Notes: a model not told the origin generated them from the sequence alone. A stretch of 64,000 nucleotides of DNA from Nocardioides sp. URHA0032 (GCF_000620645.1 NZ_KK211160.1:186001-250000), one strand, 5' to 3'; counted from the first letter of the stretch, positions 28,073 through 37,336 are shown. A program made the numbers and translations.

Positions 28073-29301
28073 AGCGGCAACTTCCGAAGCGTCACGACCT
28101 GGCGCCCCTGATGAGGTTCAAGCGTCCGGTCTGGTCGCCGAAGGACCGCCGGCTGGCGGGGGCCCTCACCATCGAGGACCTGCGGCGGATCGCCAAGCGG
28201 CGTACGCCGAAGGCCGCGTTCGACTACACCGACGGCGCGGCCGACGGGGAGGTGTCGCTGGCCCGCGCCCGGCAGGCGTTCGGCGACGTCGAGTTCAACC
28301 CCGCGATCCTGCGTGACGTCTCGACCGTCGACACCTCGCGCGTGGTGCTCGGGAAGCGGGTGGCGCTGCCGTTCGGCATCGCGCCCACCGGCTTCACCCG
28401 GATGATGCAGGCCGAGGGCGAGATCGCCGGCGCGACGGCCGCGGCCGCGGCGGGCATCCCGTTCTCGCTGTCAACGATGGGCACCACGTCGATCGAGGAC
28501 GTCGCCGCCGCGGCGCCGGACGGCCGCAACTGGTTCCAGCTCTACATGTGGAAGGACCGTGACCGCTCGATGGCGCTGGTCGACCGGGCCGCGAAGGTCG
28601 GGTACGACACGCTGCTCGTCACGGTCGACGTGCCGGTCGCGGGCGCCCGCCTGCGCGACGTGCGCAACGGCATGACGATCCCGCCGACGCTGAGCCCGCG
28701 CACCATCGTCGACGCGATCCCGCGCCCCGCCTGGTGGATCAACTTCCTGACGACCGAGCCGCTCGCGTTCGCGTCCCTGGACTCCTGGTCGGGCACGGTC
28801 GCCGACCTGCTGGACACCATGTTCGACCCCACGGTCACCTACGACGACCTGGCCTGGATCAAGGAGCAGTGGCCGGGCAAGCTCGTGGTGAAGGGCGTGC
28901 AGACCGTCGACGACGCGCGGCGGCTCGCCGATGCGGGCGTCGACGCGGTGCTGCTCTCCAACCACGGCGGCCGCCAGCTCGATCGCGCACCGGTGCCCTT
29001 CCACCTGCTGCCGCAGGTGGTGGCCGCGGTCGGGAACGACGTCGAGGTGCACCTGGACACCGGCATCATGTCCGGCCAGGACGTCGTCGCCTCGATCGCG
29101 CACGGCGCGCACTTCACGCTGGTCGGCCGGGCGTACCTGTACGGGCTGATGGCCGGCGGCCGCGACGGCGTGGACCGGGCCATCGAGATCCTGCGCGGCC
29201 AGGTAGAGCGGACCATGCGGCTGCTCGGCGTGCGCACGCTGGACGAGCTCGAGCCCGGCCACGTGACCCAGCTGGTGCGACTGGAGCCGCGCCGCCTGTA
29301 A
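28069..29301 (+). CDS. FMN-dependent alpha-hydroxy-acid dehydrogenase (LldD-like)
   Basis: Glycolate-oxidase-superfamily enzyme of 410 residues that oxidises L-lactate or a related 2-hydroxy acid. The TIM barrel shows [46 protein letters not shown] and the active-site block [16 protein letters not shown] with the catalytic His and Arg. ATG at 28069 overlaps the stop of the rhamnulokinase remnant. Rhamnose breakdown yields lactaldehyde and then lactate, so an lldD behind rhaB is sensible; the enzyme probably belonged to a rhamnose operon. Confidence 0.9.
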   Translation: MKRQLPKRHDLAPLMRFKRPVWSPKDRRLAGALTIEDLRRIAKRRTPKAAFDYTDGAADGEVSLARARQAFGDVEFNPAILRDVSTVDTSRVVLGKRVALPFGIAPTGFTRMMQAEGEIAGATAAAAAGIPFSLSTMGTTSIEDVAAAAPDGRNWFQLYMWKDRDRSMALVDRAAKVGYDTLLVTVDVPVAGARLRDVRNGMTIPPTLSPRTIVDAIPRPAWWINFLTTEPLAFASLDSWSGTVADLLDTMFDPTVTYDDLAWIKEQWPGKLVVKGVQTVDDARRLADAGVDAVLLSNHGGRQLDRAPVPFHLLPQVVAAVGNDVEVHLDTGIMSGQDVVASIAHGAHFTLVGRAYLYGLMAGGRDGVDRAIEILRGQVERTMRLLGVRTLDELEPGHVTQLVRLEPRRL

Positions 29302-29331
29302 CTCGGGGTTACATGTCGTCGTTGGGCCGGT

Positions 29332-31200
29332 ATGCGCCGGTTCGTGCCAGCCCTCGTCGTCGCCCTCGTCTCCAGCTGCATCGCGCTCTGCGTCGACGCC
29401 GCGCCCGTGTCCGCCCACGCGGCGCCTACCGCCGTGCGCAGCGGGTGGCAGCCCCGGCCGGCGACCTACCCGGGCACCGTGACGCAGACCGACCTCGCGA
29501 TCCCGATGTCGGACGGCGTCGTGCTGCGCGGCGACCTCGAGCTGCCGGCCGACGCGAACGGCAACGCGATCGACCGGCGGTTCCCGGTCATCGTCACGAT
29601 CACGGCGTACAACAAGGCCTCCGGCAGCTTCAGCGGCGGCCTGACCGGAGGCAGCCCCAGCTACCTGGTGCAGCGCGGCTACGCCCAGCTCACCGTCGAC
29701 GCCCGCGGCACCGGCAGCTCCGAGGGCCAGTGGGCGGCGTTCAGCAAGCGGGAGGACCAGGACGCCGGCGAGATCGTCGAGTGGGCGCACTCGCGCCAGC
29801 GCCCGTGGAGCAACGGCAACATCGGCATGAGCGGCCCGTCGTACATGGGCATCGGCCAGATCTTCGCGGCCGGCGCCCGGCCGAAGGGGCTGAAGGCGAT
29901 CTTCCCGCAGGTGCCCGCCGACGACGTCTACCGCGACGTGGTGGCGTCCGGCGGCCAGGTCGACGTCGGCTTCATCCCGCTCTGGCTCGGCCTGGTCACC
30001 GGCACCAGCGTCATCCCGCCCGCAGTCGCCGCCACCGACCCGCAGTCCGGCTTCGGGGCGCTCGTCGACCACCTCACTGCCGCGGCCACGTTCACGCTGC
30101 CGCTGGTGCTCGACGCGATGACCGGTGGGGATGCGGCGTACGACGGCGAGTTCTACCGCGACCGCTCGCCGGAGCGCGTCATCGACCGGGTGCAGGTCCC
30201 GACGTTCCTGGTCGGCGGCGAGTTCGACATCTTCCAGCGCGGGACCCCGCTGCTGTTCGAGAGCCTGCAGGAGCGCGGAGTCCCGGTGAAGATGATCATC
30301 GGGCCGTGGAACCACCTCCAGGGGTCCTCGGGCGAGGGCATCGGCGACGCCGGCTACGGCTCGCTCTCGGAGCTGCAGCTGCGCTGGTTCGACCGCTACG
30401 TGCGCGGCACGCCGGACCCGACCCTGGACACCGACATCCCGCCGGTCACCTACTACGAGCAGGGCAGTGGCGAGTGGACGCACGCGCAGCGCTGGATGGG
30501 CGACCAGCACGCCGAGACGTTCCGGCTCTCGGGCTCCGCAGCTTCCGGCGGCGGCATCGGCGTGCTGACGCAGGGTCGGACCGTCGACGGCCGCGCGATC
30601 GTCCCACCGGTGCCGGTCTCGGGGATGTGCACCCGCTCGACGAGCCAGTGGATGGCCGGGGTCCCGTCGACCGCGCTCGCCGACCTGCCGTGCTGGAGCA
30701 ACAACGCGCCGAACGACAAGTCCGGCGTGGTCTTCCAGACCGACCCGGGCGACACCGCTCTGCGGCTGCGCGGCCCGATCAACGCCCGGCTCTACACCTC
30801 CAGCCCCAGCGGCGACGGGATGCTGTCGGTGTCGGTCTCCGACGTGGCGCCGGACGGCACCGTCACGCGGTTGAGCGGTGGCTGGCAGGTGATCTCCCAG
30901 CGGGCCCTCGACCAGTCGCGGAGCCGCTACCTCGACGGCCGGCTCATCCAGCCGTACCACCCGTTCACCCGGGCCTCGAAGAAGCCCCTCGCCGCGGGCG
31001 AGGTCGCGCCCGTCGACGTCGAGGTGTTCCCGACGGCCGCCCGGATCGCGCGCGGCCACCGGCTGCGGATCGCCATCCAGGCCTTCGACGCCCCGCACCT
31101 GCTGCCGTCGGCGCCCGACCTCCCCTCGAGCCTGGTGCCGCTGACGGTCCGCACGGGTCCGCTGTGGCCGTCGGTGCTGACGATCCCGGCCGTGCCCTGA
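29332..31200 (+). CDS. secreted CocE/NonD-type hydrolase
   Basis: Exported serine hydrolase of 622 residues. A signal peptide spans about the first 32 residues (MRRFVPALVVALVSSCIALCV...AHA). The alpha/beta-hydrolase core resembles X-Pro dipeptidyl-peptidase S15/cocaine esterase: GSSEGQW, nucleophile elbow GMSGPSYMGIGQ, Asp in GGEFDIFQRGTP and His in IIGPWNHLQG. The last 230 residues are the beta-sandwich domain of this family (IARGHRLRIAIQAFDAPHL). It probably cleaves esters or acylated peptides outside the cell; substrate unknown. Confidence 0.88.
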   Translation: MRRFVPALVVALVSSCIALCVDAAPVSAHAAPTAVRSGWQPRPATYPGTVTQTDLAIPMSDGVVLRGDLELPADANGNAIDRRFPVIVTITAYNKASGSFSGGLTGGSPSYLVQRGYAQLTVDARGTGSSEGQWAAFSKREDQDAGEIVEWAHSRQRPWSNGNIGMSGPSYMGIGQIFAAGARPKGLKAIFPQVPADDVYRDVVASGGQVDVGFIPLWLGLVTGTSVIPPAVAATDPQSGFGALVDHLTAAATFTLPLVLDAMTGGDAAYDGEFYRDRSPERVIDRVQVPTFLVGGEFDIFQRGTPLLFESLQERGVPVKMIIGPWNHLQGSSGEGIGDAGYGSLSELQLRWFDRYVRGTPDPTLDTDIPPVTYYEQGSGEWTHAQRWMGDQHAETFRLSGSAASGGGIGVLTQGRTVDGRAIVPPVPVSGMCTRSTSQWMAGVPSTALADLPCWSNNAPNDKSGVVFQTDPGDTALRLRGPINARLYTSSPSGDGMLSVSVSDVAPDGTVTRLSGGWQVISQRALDQSRSRYLDGRLIQPYHPFTRASKKPLAAGEVAPVDVEVFPTAARIARGHRLRIAIQAFDAPHLLPSAPDLPSSLVPLTVRTGPLWPSVLTIPAVP

Positions 31201-31244
31201 CCTCCGAGCGATGAGTACGCCGCCCGGCGCCGGTCGACACGGGC

Positions 31245-31817
31245 ATGGGAACCCTCGACTTCGGACCTGCCACAACGACCGTCGCCCGGATCGTCTCCGG
31301 CGTGCGCGACGACCAGCTGGCTGACCCCACACCCTGCCCGGCGATGACGGTCGCCGACCTGCTCGACCACCTGCACGGGCTGTCCCTCGCGTTCACGCTC
31401 GCCGCGCGCAAGGAGCCGATCCCCGGCGGCGGGGCGCCGTCCGCCGACGGTGCGCGCCTCCCGGACGGATGGCGTGAGGAGGTCGGCGGGCGGCTCGCCG
31501 CGCTGGCCGCTGCCTGGGCGGACCCGGCGGCGTACGACGGCCTCACGATGGCCGGTCCCGTCGAGATGCCCGGCGAGATCGCTGCGCTGGTCGCCATCGA
31601 CGAGGTGGTCGTGCACGGCTGGGACCTGTCCCGCGCGACCGGCCAGGACTACGACCCCGGCGAGTCCGCCGTACTCGCGGCGCTCGGCTTCGCGCAGACC
31701 TTCGACGGCCCCACCGACGGTGGCCTGTTCGGCCCGCCGGTGGCCGTTCCCGACGACGCCCCGGCCCTGGACCGGCTCGCCGGCGCGACCGGTCGCGACC
31801 CCGCCTGGAGGCCCTGA
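31245..31817 (+). CDS. TIGR03086-type DinB/mycothiol-dependent protein
   Basis: Protein of 190 residues of the actinobacterial DinB-like four-helix family with an N-terminal MDMPI-type domain. Seen: DDQLADPTPCPAMTVADLLDHLHGLSLAF, whose His is one metal ligand, and IAALVAIDEVVVHGWDLSRATGQ, with the second metal-binding H-x3-D region. Members bind a divalent metal, and some use mycothiol as cofactor (maleylpyruvate isomerase); the reaction here is unknown. It is the last chromosomal protein gene before the tRNA and the island. Confidence 0.85.
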   Translation: MGTLDFGPATTTVARIVSGVRDDQLADPTPCPAMTVADLLDHLHGLSLAFTLAARKEPIPGGGAPSADGARLPDGWREEVGGRLAALAAAWADPAAYDGLTMAGPVEMPGEIAALVAIDEVVVHGWDLSRATGQDYDPGESAVLAALGFAQTFDGPTDGGLFGPPVAVPDDAPALDRLAGATGRDPAWRP

Positions 31818-31893
31818 GCAGCTCGCTCGAGCACGTCCCGCGCCCACCGGCCGGATTTCCGTCGCACCCGATGGCTCCGGTACATTCTCCGGC

Positions 31894-31983
31894 GGTGGCG
31901 TGTCCGAGCGGCCGAAGGTGCATCACTCGAAATGATGTGTGGGGTCAAACCCACCGTGGGTTCAAATCCCACCGCCACCGCCA
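31894..31983 (+). tRNA. tRNA-Ser (CGA)
   Basis: A 90-base type II tRNA with CCA encoded. The acceptor arm pairs GGTGGCG (31894-31900) with CGCCACC (31973-31979), followed by G and CCA. The anticodon stem CATCA/TGATG holds loop CTCGAAA with anticodon CGA at 31928-31930, which reads UCG serine codons. A long variable arm (GTGGGGTCAAACCCAC) and the T arm GTGGGTTCAAATCCCAC confirm serine identity. Its 3' end borders a foreign island, so it is the likely integration target. Confidence 0.97.
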
Positions 31984-31987
31984 GGGG

Positions 31988-32072
31988 GCGGCGACTCTTT
32001 GAAGTCGCCGCGCCGACAAAAAGTGGAAGCGCTTCCGCCGAGGCCCGAAATCGGGTTAAGGCGGAGGCGCTT
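31988..32072. repeat. island left-end inverted repeats
   Basis: Just after the tRNA, GCGGCGACT (31988-31996) and its exact complement (32003-32011) flank a 6-base spacer. Then a larger cruciform pairs 32027-32039 (AAGCGCTTCCGCC) with 32060-32072, one G-T mismatch in 13, and contains an inner hairpin CCCGA-AA-TCGGG at 32044-32055. The 9-6-9 arrangement looks like a tyrosine-recombinase core site, and the cruciform could be an arm or transposase-binding site; the first hairpin could also end tRNA transcription. Confidence 0.65.
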
Positions 32073-32111
32073 CGCTGTTGGTGAGCGCTCTGAGCGCGCG
32101 CGACCACGGTC

Positions 32112-32131
32112 TGCGCCTGTGCACCGGCGCA
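32112..32131. repeat. island hairpin H0
   Basis: TGCGCC and GGCGCA pair around an 8-base loop. The core TGCGCCTGTGCACCGGCGCA differs from hairpin H2 near 48790 by one substitution and one extra base. It is the left-most member of a hairpin family repeated in the island's gaps. Confidence 0.5.
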
Positions 32132-32166
32132 AATTTCCGCTGGACGGCGGGTATGCGGGCATGGCT

Positions 32167-32192
32167 CTAGCCCGGCTGGCGGGCCGGGCTAG
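32167..32192. terminator. hairpin after the DDE-protein gene
   Basis: A perfect 10-base stem (CTAGCCCGGC, 32167-32176, with its complement at 32183-32192) and a 6-base loop lie 46 bases past the stop of the minus-strand DDE gene. It probably ends that transcript; no T run follows. Confidence 0.55.
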
Positions 32193-32237
32193 TGGAGAAC
32201 GACTGATGAAGTTCCGAAGGCCCCCGCGTCGAGGCCG

Positions 32238-34385
32238 CTAGGCGACTGCGGGAAGTTCTTCGGGCGGTGGATCTGGTGCCGCGTCGCCCGGCGGGGTCCG
32301 GAGTGCATCGGTTAGCGCTTCCCGCTTGACCCAGCGGTGGCCGGTCTGGGGGCTTCGTTCAGCCGTGCGGAGAAACTTGCGGATCTTCGCGATCGACGAC
32401 GCCGCGAGGAGCAGTGCGGCGAACAGCGTCTGTGCGGCCTTGCCTCGCACGAGGCGGGCATCGGGATTGTCGAGTGCTTGGGCGGCGTGCTTCTTGGCGA
32501 ACCCGTGCACCCCTTCTTGTGCCTGTCGGAGCCGCACGTAGGTCCGCTGGTGCTGGTCGGTGCCGTAGCGCAGTTCCTGGCGGTATCGGCTGTACGACTC
32601 GTCGCCATCCTCGGTGTAGTCGATAGTGATGGTTTGCTGCTTGCACACGTCGAGCAGCGGTTCGTCGTTGGGTCCCTTGAGGTGTTCGGGAGGGTTGATG
32701 GTGAGTCGGACGTCGACGACCTTGCCGTCGGGCTGCCGGGTCTTGCGCTCGGGGAGCGACTTCTCCTTGAGTGGGCAGCGAGCGGTGGGGTTGTTCCCGG
32801 CAGCGGGGCAGGCGAGCCGCTGCTTGCCGTCCTCTTCCTTGCCGTGGGTGCGCATGAGGTAGTCCTCGCGGGACTGGATATTCCCGAGCCACTCCTCGTG
32901 AGTCCGGAGTGGTACGCCGTCGCTGTCCTTGGTGCGACGCAGCACGGTGGCGTTGATGAGTTCTTCGGGCATGGCGGGGCAGATGAATGTGCCTTCGACC
33001 ATCCGTGCACCGGTACGGTGGGTGCCTTGGCTGCCGTGGTGCTTGGAGCCGTACCCGAGGACGGGCTGGTAGCCCACTTCTCGGGCGGCGTCTTGGAACT
33101 TTCCCGGGATCTGGTCGGTGTAGAGAAGGTCACCGGCGAGCCACTTGCGGGGCAGATCGCGGATTTGTGCGAGGTAGGCGAACATGCGCCGCGCGTTGCC
33201 CGACGGGTCGAATCCTGGGCGGTCGGTCGTCATGCAGAGCGGGAGCGCAGGCAACCACTGGCGGTCGCCGTTGTGACAGTCAACGGCGACGATGAGGTGA
33301 ATCTCCAGCGCCCAGAACACGCCACGGGAGAGGACTGCTGGCTCTCCATGGTCGCCGACGTGATCGTAGACGCCCCCGTCGGGATCGGAGGAGCAGTACG
33401 CGTTGTGCTTGCCGCGCATCTTCGAGTAGAGACGCATCGGTGTGGCGTCGATGCAGGCTGACCCTTGGTACTTGCGGCGTACCTTGCGCGGAAGGCACCG
33501 GAACGCGGTCTCCAGTAGCCGATTGCAGACCCAGTCCAGGCGGGCTTGGAAGAGTTGCTGCTGAGCAACCGTGAGAGACCGCTTTCTCTGCTCCACGTCT
33601 TGCCACTCCAGGTTGCGGTTCTTCGGCAACACGGACGGGTCGATGGTGGCGAGCATCCGTGCGAAGGTGCGGGCGACGGTCCGCTCTGAGTTCTCGTCCC
33701 AGTTCCGGTCGGCGAGCGCGAGCGGTTGGTCGCGGGCCTCGTCGGCGGGGCGGGTAGGTCGGTCGGAGTAGGTGATCCCGAGCCGCGCGCGGGACGTAGC
33801 GCTTATCTTGTGGAAGAGCACGTCTCGGACGTTGGTCATCCAGAGGTTCCCACCGTCGGTGGCAATCAGCCAGAGCGCGACCATGATCGCGTGGAACGGG
33901 ATGGTCTCCTTCCGTCCCCGGTGGTCCTTGCCCGCAACGTGGTGGTCGGTCATGTATCGGCAGACACCGGAGCGGGTGATGAAGGCTGATGCTGACTGGA
34001 CGTGAGCGTCGGTGTAGTGGTGGAAGTGCTTGTTGATGTCGAGGTCGTCGGCCTCGATCGGTGTGACGGGCGGCAGCATCGCGGCGTACTCATCGACGGT
34101 TCCGGTAGGGATGATCTGCCGGTGCGTTGCTGCGCAGGCTTCACCGGGCTCGGCCCGGCGCGACCGGATGGGTCGACCGGCGTACGCCTTGGGCTTTTCA
34201 GCGTCAGCCGTCTGCTTGGCTCTCTTGTTTGCGGCGCGCTTGGCTGGATTCCCAGACCGCCTGTCAGCGTTCAGACTGGCGTCCGGATTGTCGTCCGGCT
34301 CCTCGGACGATCGCGTTGCTGTGGCGTTCGGGTGGTTGGCGAACGCGGCGGTCGCCCGGCGACGACGCTCCGGCTTCCGGCTCAC
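32238..34385 (-). CDS. IS1182-like DDE transposase-family protein
   Basis: A 715-residue protein, not flanked by insertion-sequence ends. The RNase-H-like triad is readable: D313 in SACIDATPMRLYSK, D419 in WLAGDLLYTD and E624 in QAQEGVHGFAKKH, the last resembling the EHxFGxxK region of IS1182-type transposases. A cysteine motif before it (C526...C537, ACPAAGNNPTARCP) also fits that family. The basic N-terminus of about 90 residues looks disordered. The GTG start overlaps the stop of the recombinase-like gene by four bases, so the two are coupled. I infer a role in moving the island, or a domesticated DNA-processing role. Confidence 0.65.
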   Translation of the reverse strand: MSRKPERRRRATAAFANHPNATATRSSEEPDDNPDASLNADRRSGNPAKRAANKRAKQTADAEKPKAYAGRPIRSRRAEPGEACAATHRQIIPTGTVDEYAAMLPPVTPIEADDLDINKHFHHYTDAHVQSASAFITRSGVCRYMTDHHVAGKDHRGRKETIPFHAIMVALWLIATDGGNLWMTNVRDVLFHKISATSRARLGITYSDRPTRPADEARDQPLALADRNWDENSERTVARTFARMLATIDPSVLPKNRNLEWQDVEQRKRSLTVAQQQLFQARLDWVCNRLLETAFRCLPRKVRRKYQGSACIDATPMRLYSKMRGKHNAYCSSDPDGGVYDHVGDHGEPAVLSRGVFWALEIHLIVAVDCHNGDRQWLPALPLCMTTDRPGFDPSGNARRMFAYLAQIRDLPRKWLAGDLLYTDQIPGKFQDAAREVGYQPVLGYGSKHHGSQGTHRTGARMVEGTFICPAMPEELINATVLRRTKDSDGVPLRTHEEWLGNIQSREDYLMRTHGKEEDGKQRLACPAAGNNPTARCPLKEKSLPERKTRQPDGKVVDVRLTINPPEHLKGPNDEPLLDVCKQQTITIDYTEDGDESYSRYRQELRYGTDQHQRTYVRLRQAQEGVHGFAKKHAAQALDNPDARLVRGKAAQTLFAALLLAASSIAKIRKFLRTAERSPQTGHRWVKREALTDALRTPPGDAAPDPPPEELPAVA

Positions 34386-35725
34386 TGTGGCCCCCGGAGC
34401 GCGGCGGCGATCTCCTCATCGGTCTGAGGCTCGCAGTAACCCATCATCCGCGAGAGCGACTCGGTGGTGCGCAGCCCGGCAGCCTTCATCAGCGACCGCA
34501 GCGGCACCCCGGCTTCCATGTGCCGCACCAGCCACGTGTTCCGAAGGCTGCTGGAGTTGAAGTACACCGGCGGGGTGTACAACTCCTGCGCCTTGTTGAG
34601 GACGATGTAGTGGGTCGCCTCCGTAATGGGCGTATCGCGCCACGGCGTCGTCATGTAGCGCCGGGCCGAGGTCACTTCCAAGAGCGCCGCGACACGGTCC
34701 TCCCACTCGCGACGGCAGGTGACGGTGCGGGTCTCGTCGTTGAGCGTCGTCAGAACGACGTGGATGCCCTGGTCGTCGACAGCGAAGTCTTCGGGCGTCA
34801 ACTGGAGCAGTTCTGAGGTGGTCGGTCCGAACGCCAACCCGAGTGTCACCACGGCAACCACCCGGTCACGGCGCTGAGCGGGCCGCACACCACACGCCCA
34901 CTGGTAGAGCGCGGCTTCATCCGTGGACGTCAAGGGCGGGATCGCCTCGCCGCTCGACAACGACGGCTGCGACTTCGGATTCCGGATCGTGACCCCCTTG
35001 AGGGCGACCTGGATGAAGTCCGTCCGGCGTCGATAGTTCGCCACCGTCGACGGGGCGTGTCCACGCATATGGTGGTACAGGAACCGGTCCACGACCGGCT
35101 TGGAGAACACGTGCTCCCGGGTCAACGGACCGTTGTCGACCGCGACCGACCGGACGAGCATCCCGATGCACGAGAGGGTGAACTCGACCCAGGTCTTCGT
35201 CACCGGTTGCGGAGCGATCATCAGGCAGTCGCGAACCATGTCGTGGGTGAAGCCCAACAGGTGATCGGGCATCGGCGGATGCCCGCGCCACTTGTTGATG
35301 ATCAGGTACGCCAACTCACGAGCCTGCTCGGCGTCGGGGTGCAGCGGAAGGCCACGCTTGCTCATCAGGACCCACCACTCAGGGGCGGGAACCCGGTGGC
35401 GGCACTCGCGGACGGGTCCGCAGTGCGCGAGGTGCTTGCGCCAGCGATCCGAGGGCCAGTCGCCGACAGCATCTGCCGGGACGGTGCCAACGAGCCCCGA
35501 CTCGGTCCACTTGATGGAGTAGTCGGTACGCGCAGACTGCGCGAGCCGCTCACCGGGCGCGAGCCGCGCCACGACCTTGGCGTCGTGCGGGTCAGTGCAG
35601 GACTGCGGGGAAGTGGCGCGGGACTCGCGCCGGAGCGTCTGAGGAAGGACGGGCTCGACAGAGTCGACAGGTCCGTCAGAGTTGACGGACCGCAGTCGGG
35701 CACCGCCCGAAGGGGCGTCGCGCAT
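34382..35725 (-). CDS. tyrosine-recombinase-like protein with altered active site
   Basis: A 447-residue protein whose C-terminal 180 residues follow the phage-integrase fold: GLAFGPTTSELLQLTPEDF matches the GLRxSELLxLxxxD helix, and SSSLRNTWLVRHMEAGVPLRSLMKAAGLRTTESLSRMMGY matches the HxLRHTFATHLLxxG...LGH...Y segment. The middle region (150-240) resembles a core-binding domain. Of the catalytic set, the first Arg is Thr302, the first His is Ser, the LGH His is lost, Arg395 remains and Tyr430 may be the nucleophile. It is the natural integrase candidate, but it may be inactive alone. It is coupled to the DDE gene. Confidence 0.7.
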   Translation of the reverse strand: MRDAPSGGARLRSVNSDGPVDSVEPVLPQTLRRESRATSPQSCTDPHDAKVVARLAPGERLAQSARTDYSIKWTESGLVGTVPADAVGDWPSDRWRKHLAHCGPVRECRHRVPAPEWWVLMSKRGLPLHPDAEQARELAYLIINKWRGHPPMPDHLLGFTHDMVRDCLMIAPQPVTKTWVEFTLSCIGMLVRSVAVDNGPLTREHVFSKPVVDRFLYHHMRGHAPSTVANYRRRTDFIQVALKGVTIRNPKSQPSLSSGEAIPPLTSTDEAALYQWACGVRPAQRRDRVVAVVTLGLAFGPTTSELLQLTPEDFAVDDQGIHVVLTTLNDETRTVTCRREWEDRVAALLEVTSARRYMTTPWRDTPITEATHYIVLNKAQELYTPPVYFNSSSLRNTWLVRHMEAGVPLRSLMKAAGLRTTESLSRMMGYCEPQTDEEIAAALRGPQ

Positions 35726-36090
35726 CTAAAGTTCTCCTGGGTGACAACTGGGACCCAGGAACACCTCGTGCTAAGGCACAAGTGCACCAGGGTCGTCGAG
35801 GACCGGTGTGCCGGGGCTTCCGGCACTCGATCTGTTCGACGACCTGTTGGTGCGCATGTCGACGTCCTAACACACCCTTCCCTGGTCGAACAAGCGTTCG
35901 ACTGGGCCGGGGTGGGTGGGCTAGTCCGCCTCACGTCTCAAGCGTTTCGCGAACTGGTCCAGTCAGCCAATGGGCGCGACCAGGTCGGGCAGGTCACGTG
36001 CGCGCTTCCCGTCGATCACATGATCGGGTTGACAGCGCGTATGCGCGATTCGAGTCATCATATCTCGGAGTTCGCTCTAGGGTGCGACCC
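35726..36090. promoter_or_regulatory. divergent control region of recombinase and XRE genes
   Basis: 365 bases with no convincing gene between the recombinase-like gene (minus) and the XRE gene (plus). It holds several short palindromes: GTCGAAC-AAGC-GTTCGAC at 35885-35902, GATCA-CA-TGATC at 36014-36025 and GCGC-GTAT-GCGC at 36035-36046. A consensus -35 box TTGACA stands at 36029-36034, about 60 bases before the XRE start; the -10 partner is unclear. The palindromes are candidate operators for the XRE protein. Confidence 0.5.
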
Positions 36091-36495
36091 ATGACCAGCC
36101 GCTCCGTTGGGATCCCGCCTAGGGAATGGTTGCTGACAAGGTCAACCGGTGCGAGTCAGAACCAGCGGAGCGGCCCGTTCGGACACGTCGACGAGGACCT
36201 CCTCCGCTGGAAGCGCGCCCGCACCGAAAAGGAGCGGGCCGACCTGGCGGCGGCCAAGGTTCAGCACCGGCTCGCGCAGGAACTCGATTCACTCATCCGA
36301 CGACGAGGCCGCAGTCGGACAGCGATTGCCGACGCCATCAACATGACCGAGGACCACTTCGGGAAGATCCTGACGGGATACGCCCACATCAACCTTACCG
36401 ACGTCGTGCGCATCGCCGCGTTCCTCGGACAAGACGTCCAGATCACTCTTGAACGGCGAACGAATCCCTCCGGGAGGGGCCAGGAGAGCCAGTGA
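36091..36495 (+). CDS. XRE-family helix-turn-helix regulator
   Basis: A 134-residue protein with a lambda-repressor-like DNA-binding domain near residues 70-125: LIRRRGRSRTAIADAINMTEDHFGKILTGYAHINLTDVVRIAAFLGQDVQITL. The first half is basic and of unknown structure. ATG at 36091 is used because the upstream reading is arginine/proline-rich noise. The stop overlaps the start of the next gene by four bases. By position it probably controls the divergent recombinase pair, its own operon, or the restriction genes downstream. Confidence 0.8.
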   Translation: MTSRSVGIPPREWLLTRSTGASQNQRSGPFGHVDEDLLRWKRARTEKERADLAAAKVQHRLAQELDSLIRRRGRSRTAIADAINMTEDHFGKILTGYAHINLTDVVRIAAFLGQDVQITLERRTNPSGRGQESQ

Positions 36496-37001
36496 TGCAG
36501 TCTCAGTCGCAGATTGACCGCATCACCCAGTTCGGTTTCGACCGCGCCGCAGCCGCTGGCCTCGTACGCGCATGGGGCGACGATGCCACGGCGGCACTGC
36601 TTGGCATGGTCCCGAGCGAACTGCGACAGGCTGGATACAGCGCCGCAGACGCCGTCGAAGCCGTCTACCACGACCTCGACTACCCCGAGGTGCTCCAGTA
36701 CTTCCGCCACGGACTCACGGCCCACCAAGGCGCACTCATTGAGTCCAAGGAAACCGCCCGCCTGAACCTGTTCGCGGGAGGCCCTGGCGCCGCCGACGAC
36801 TTCCTCGGAGTGGCGGCGCCCAGAGACTTCCTAGTAGGCGTCCTCCTCGTCGCAAAGAGTCCGCAAGAAGCGGACCACCTGCTCGATCGCTACGAGGCCG
36901 CCGCGCAGGCGGGCGACATGAGGGCGGTCGAGGTCCTAACCGGCGAAGTCCGAATGCTCGCTGGACTGGTCGCGCCAGCCCTCGATTGCCCCTGCCGCTA
37001 G
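36492..37001 (+). CDS. hypothetical protein coupled to XRE gene
   Basis: Unrecognised 169-residue helical protein. Its first third reads TQFGFDRAAAAGLVRAWGDDATAALLGMVPSELRQAGYSAADAVEAVYHDLDY, which looks like packed helices, and the C-terminus ends LAGLVAPALDCPCR. No signal peptide, membrane segment or catalytic motif is seen. GTG 36492 (or ATG 36495) overlaps the XRE stop, so the two are made together and may act together as a regulator/partner pair. Confidence 0.65.
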   Translation: MMQSQSQIDRITQFGFDRAAAAGLVRAWGDDATAALLGMVPSELRQAGYSAADAVEAVYHDLDYPEVLQYFRHGLTAHQGALIESKETARLNLFAGGPGAADDFLGVAAPRDFLVGVLLVAKSPQEADHLLDRYEAAAQAGDMRAVEVLTGEVRMLAGLVAPALDCPCR

Positions 37002-37336
37002 AACACCTCGACGACCCGGGACAGATGCACCGCCATGCAACCCACCTTCGGTGTCGAGACTGGCCCGGTGCGGCGGCTCCCGAGGAACCCCGTCTAGGGC
37101 GGACAAGGCATGCCCCGGCACGCCCTGACCGGCGCGTCGGAGGTGCCTTCGTCGTTGGGCAGGCCGGAGGCCGAGCGTCGTTCGTACTCCTGTGTCTCCG
37201 GCATTGCCTAAGGTGCTCCACGTCAGCATTGACCTGACGTATGCGAGCCCCCGTGCCCGTGAACGTCCAGCAACGGGCCAAAACTGACGATGTCGACGCA
37301 GACAACATCAGGTCAAGAAGCAAGGCGGACATACCG
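37002..37336. other. gap before the restriction operon
   Basis: 335 bases with no supported gene. A perfect inverted repeat ACGTCA-N9-TGACGT lies at 37220-37240, directly before an in-frame ATG at 37241. If hsdM starts at 37337, the repeat sits about 97 bases upstream and could be an operator for restriction-modification control; if it starts at 37241, the repeat touches the start codon. Confidence 0.45.

Noticed and set aside
28471-31332. A 953-residue minus-strand frame
   Set aside because: It is the shadow of the lldD-like and CocE-type genes; composition is Arg/Gly/Val-rich and no motif is seen.
36029-36066. A full -35/-10 promoter for the XRE gene
   Set aside because: TTGACA is clear, but no -10 box stands at 16-19 bases, so only the -35-like element is mentioned.
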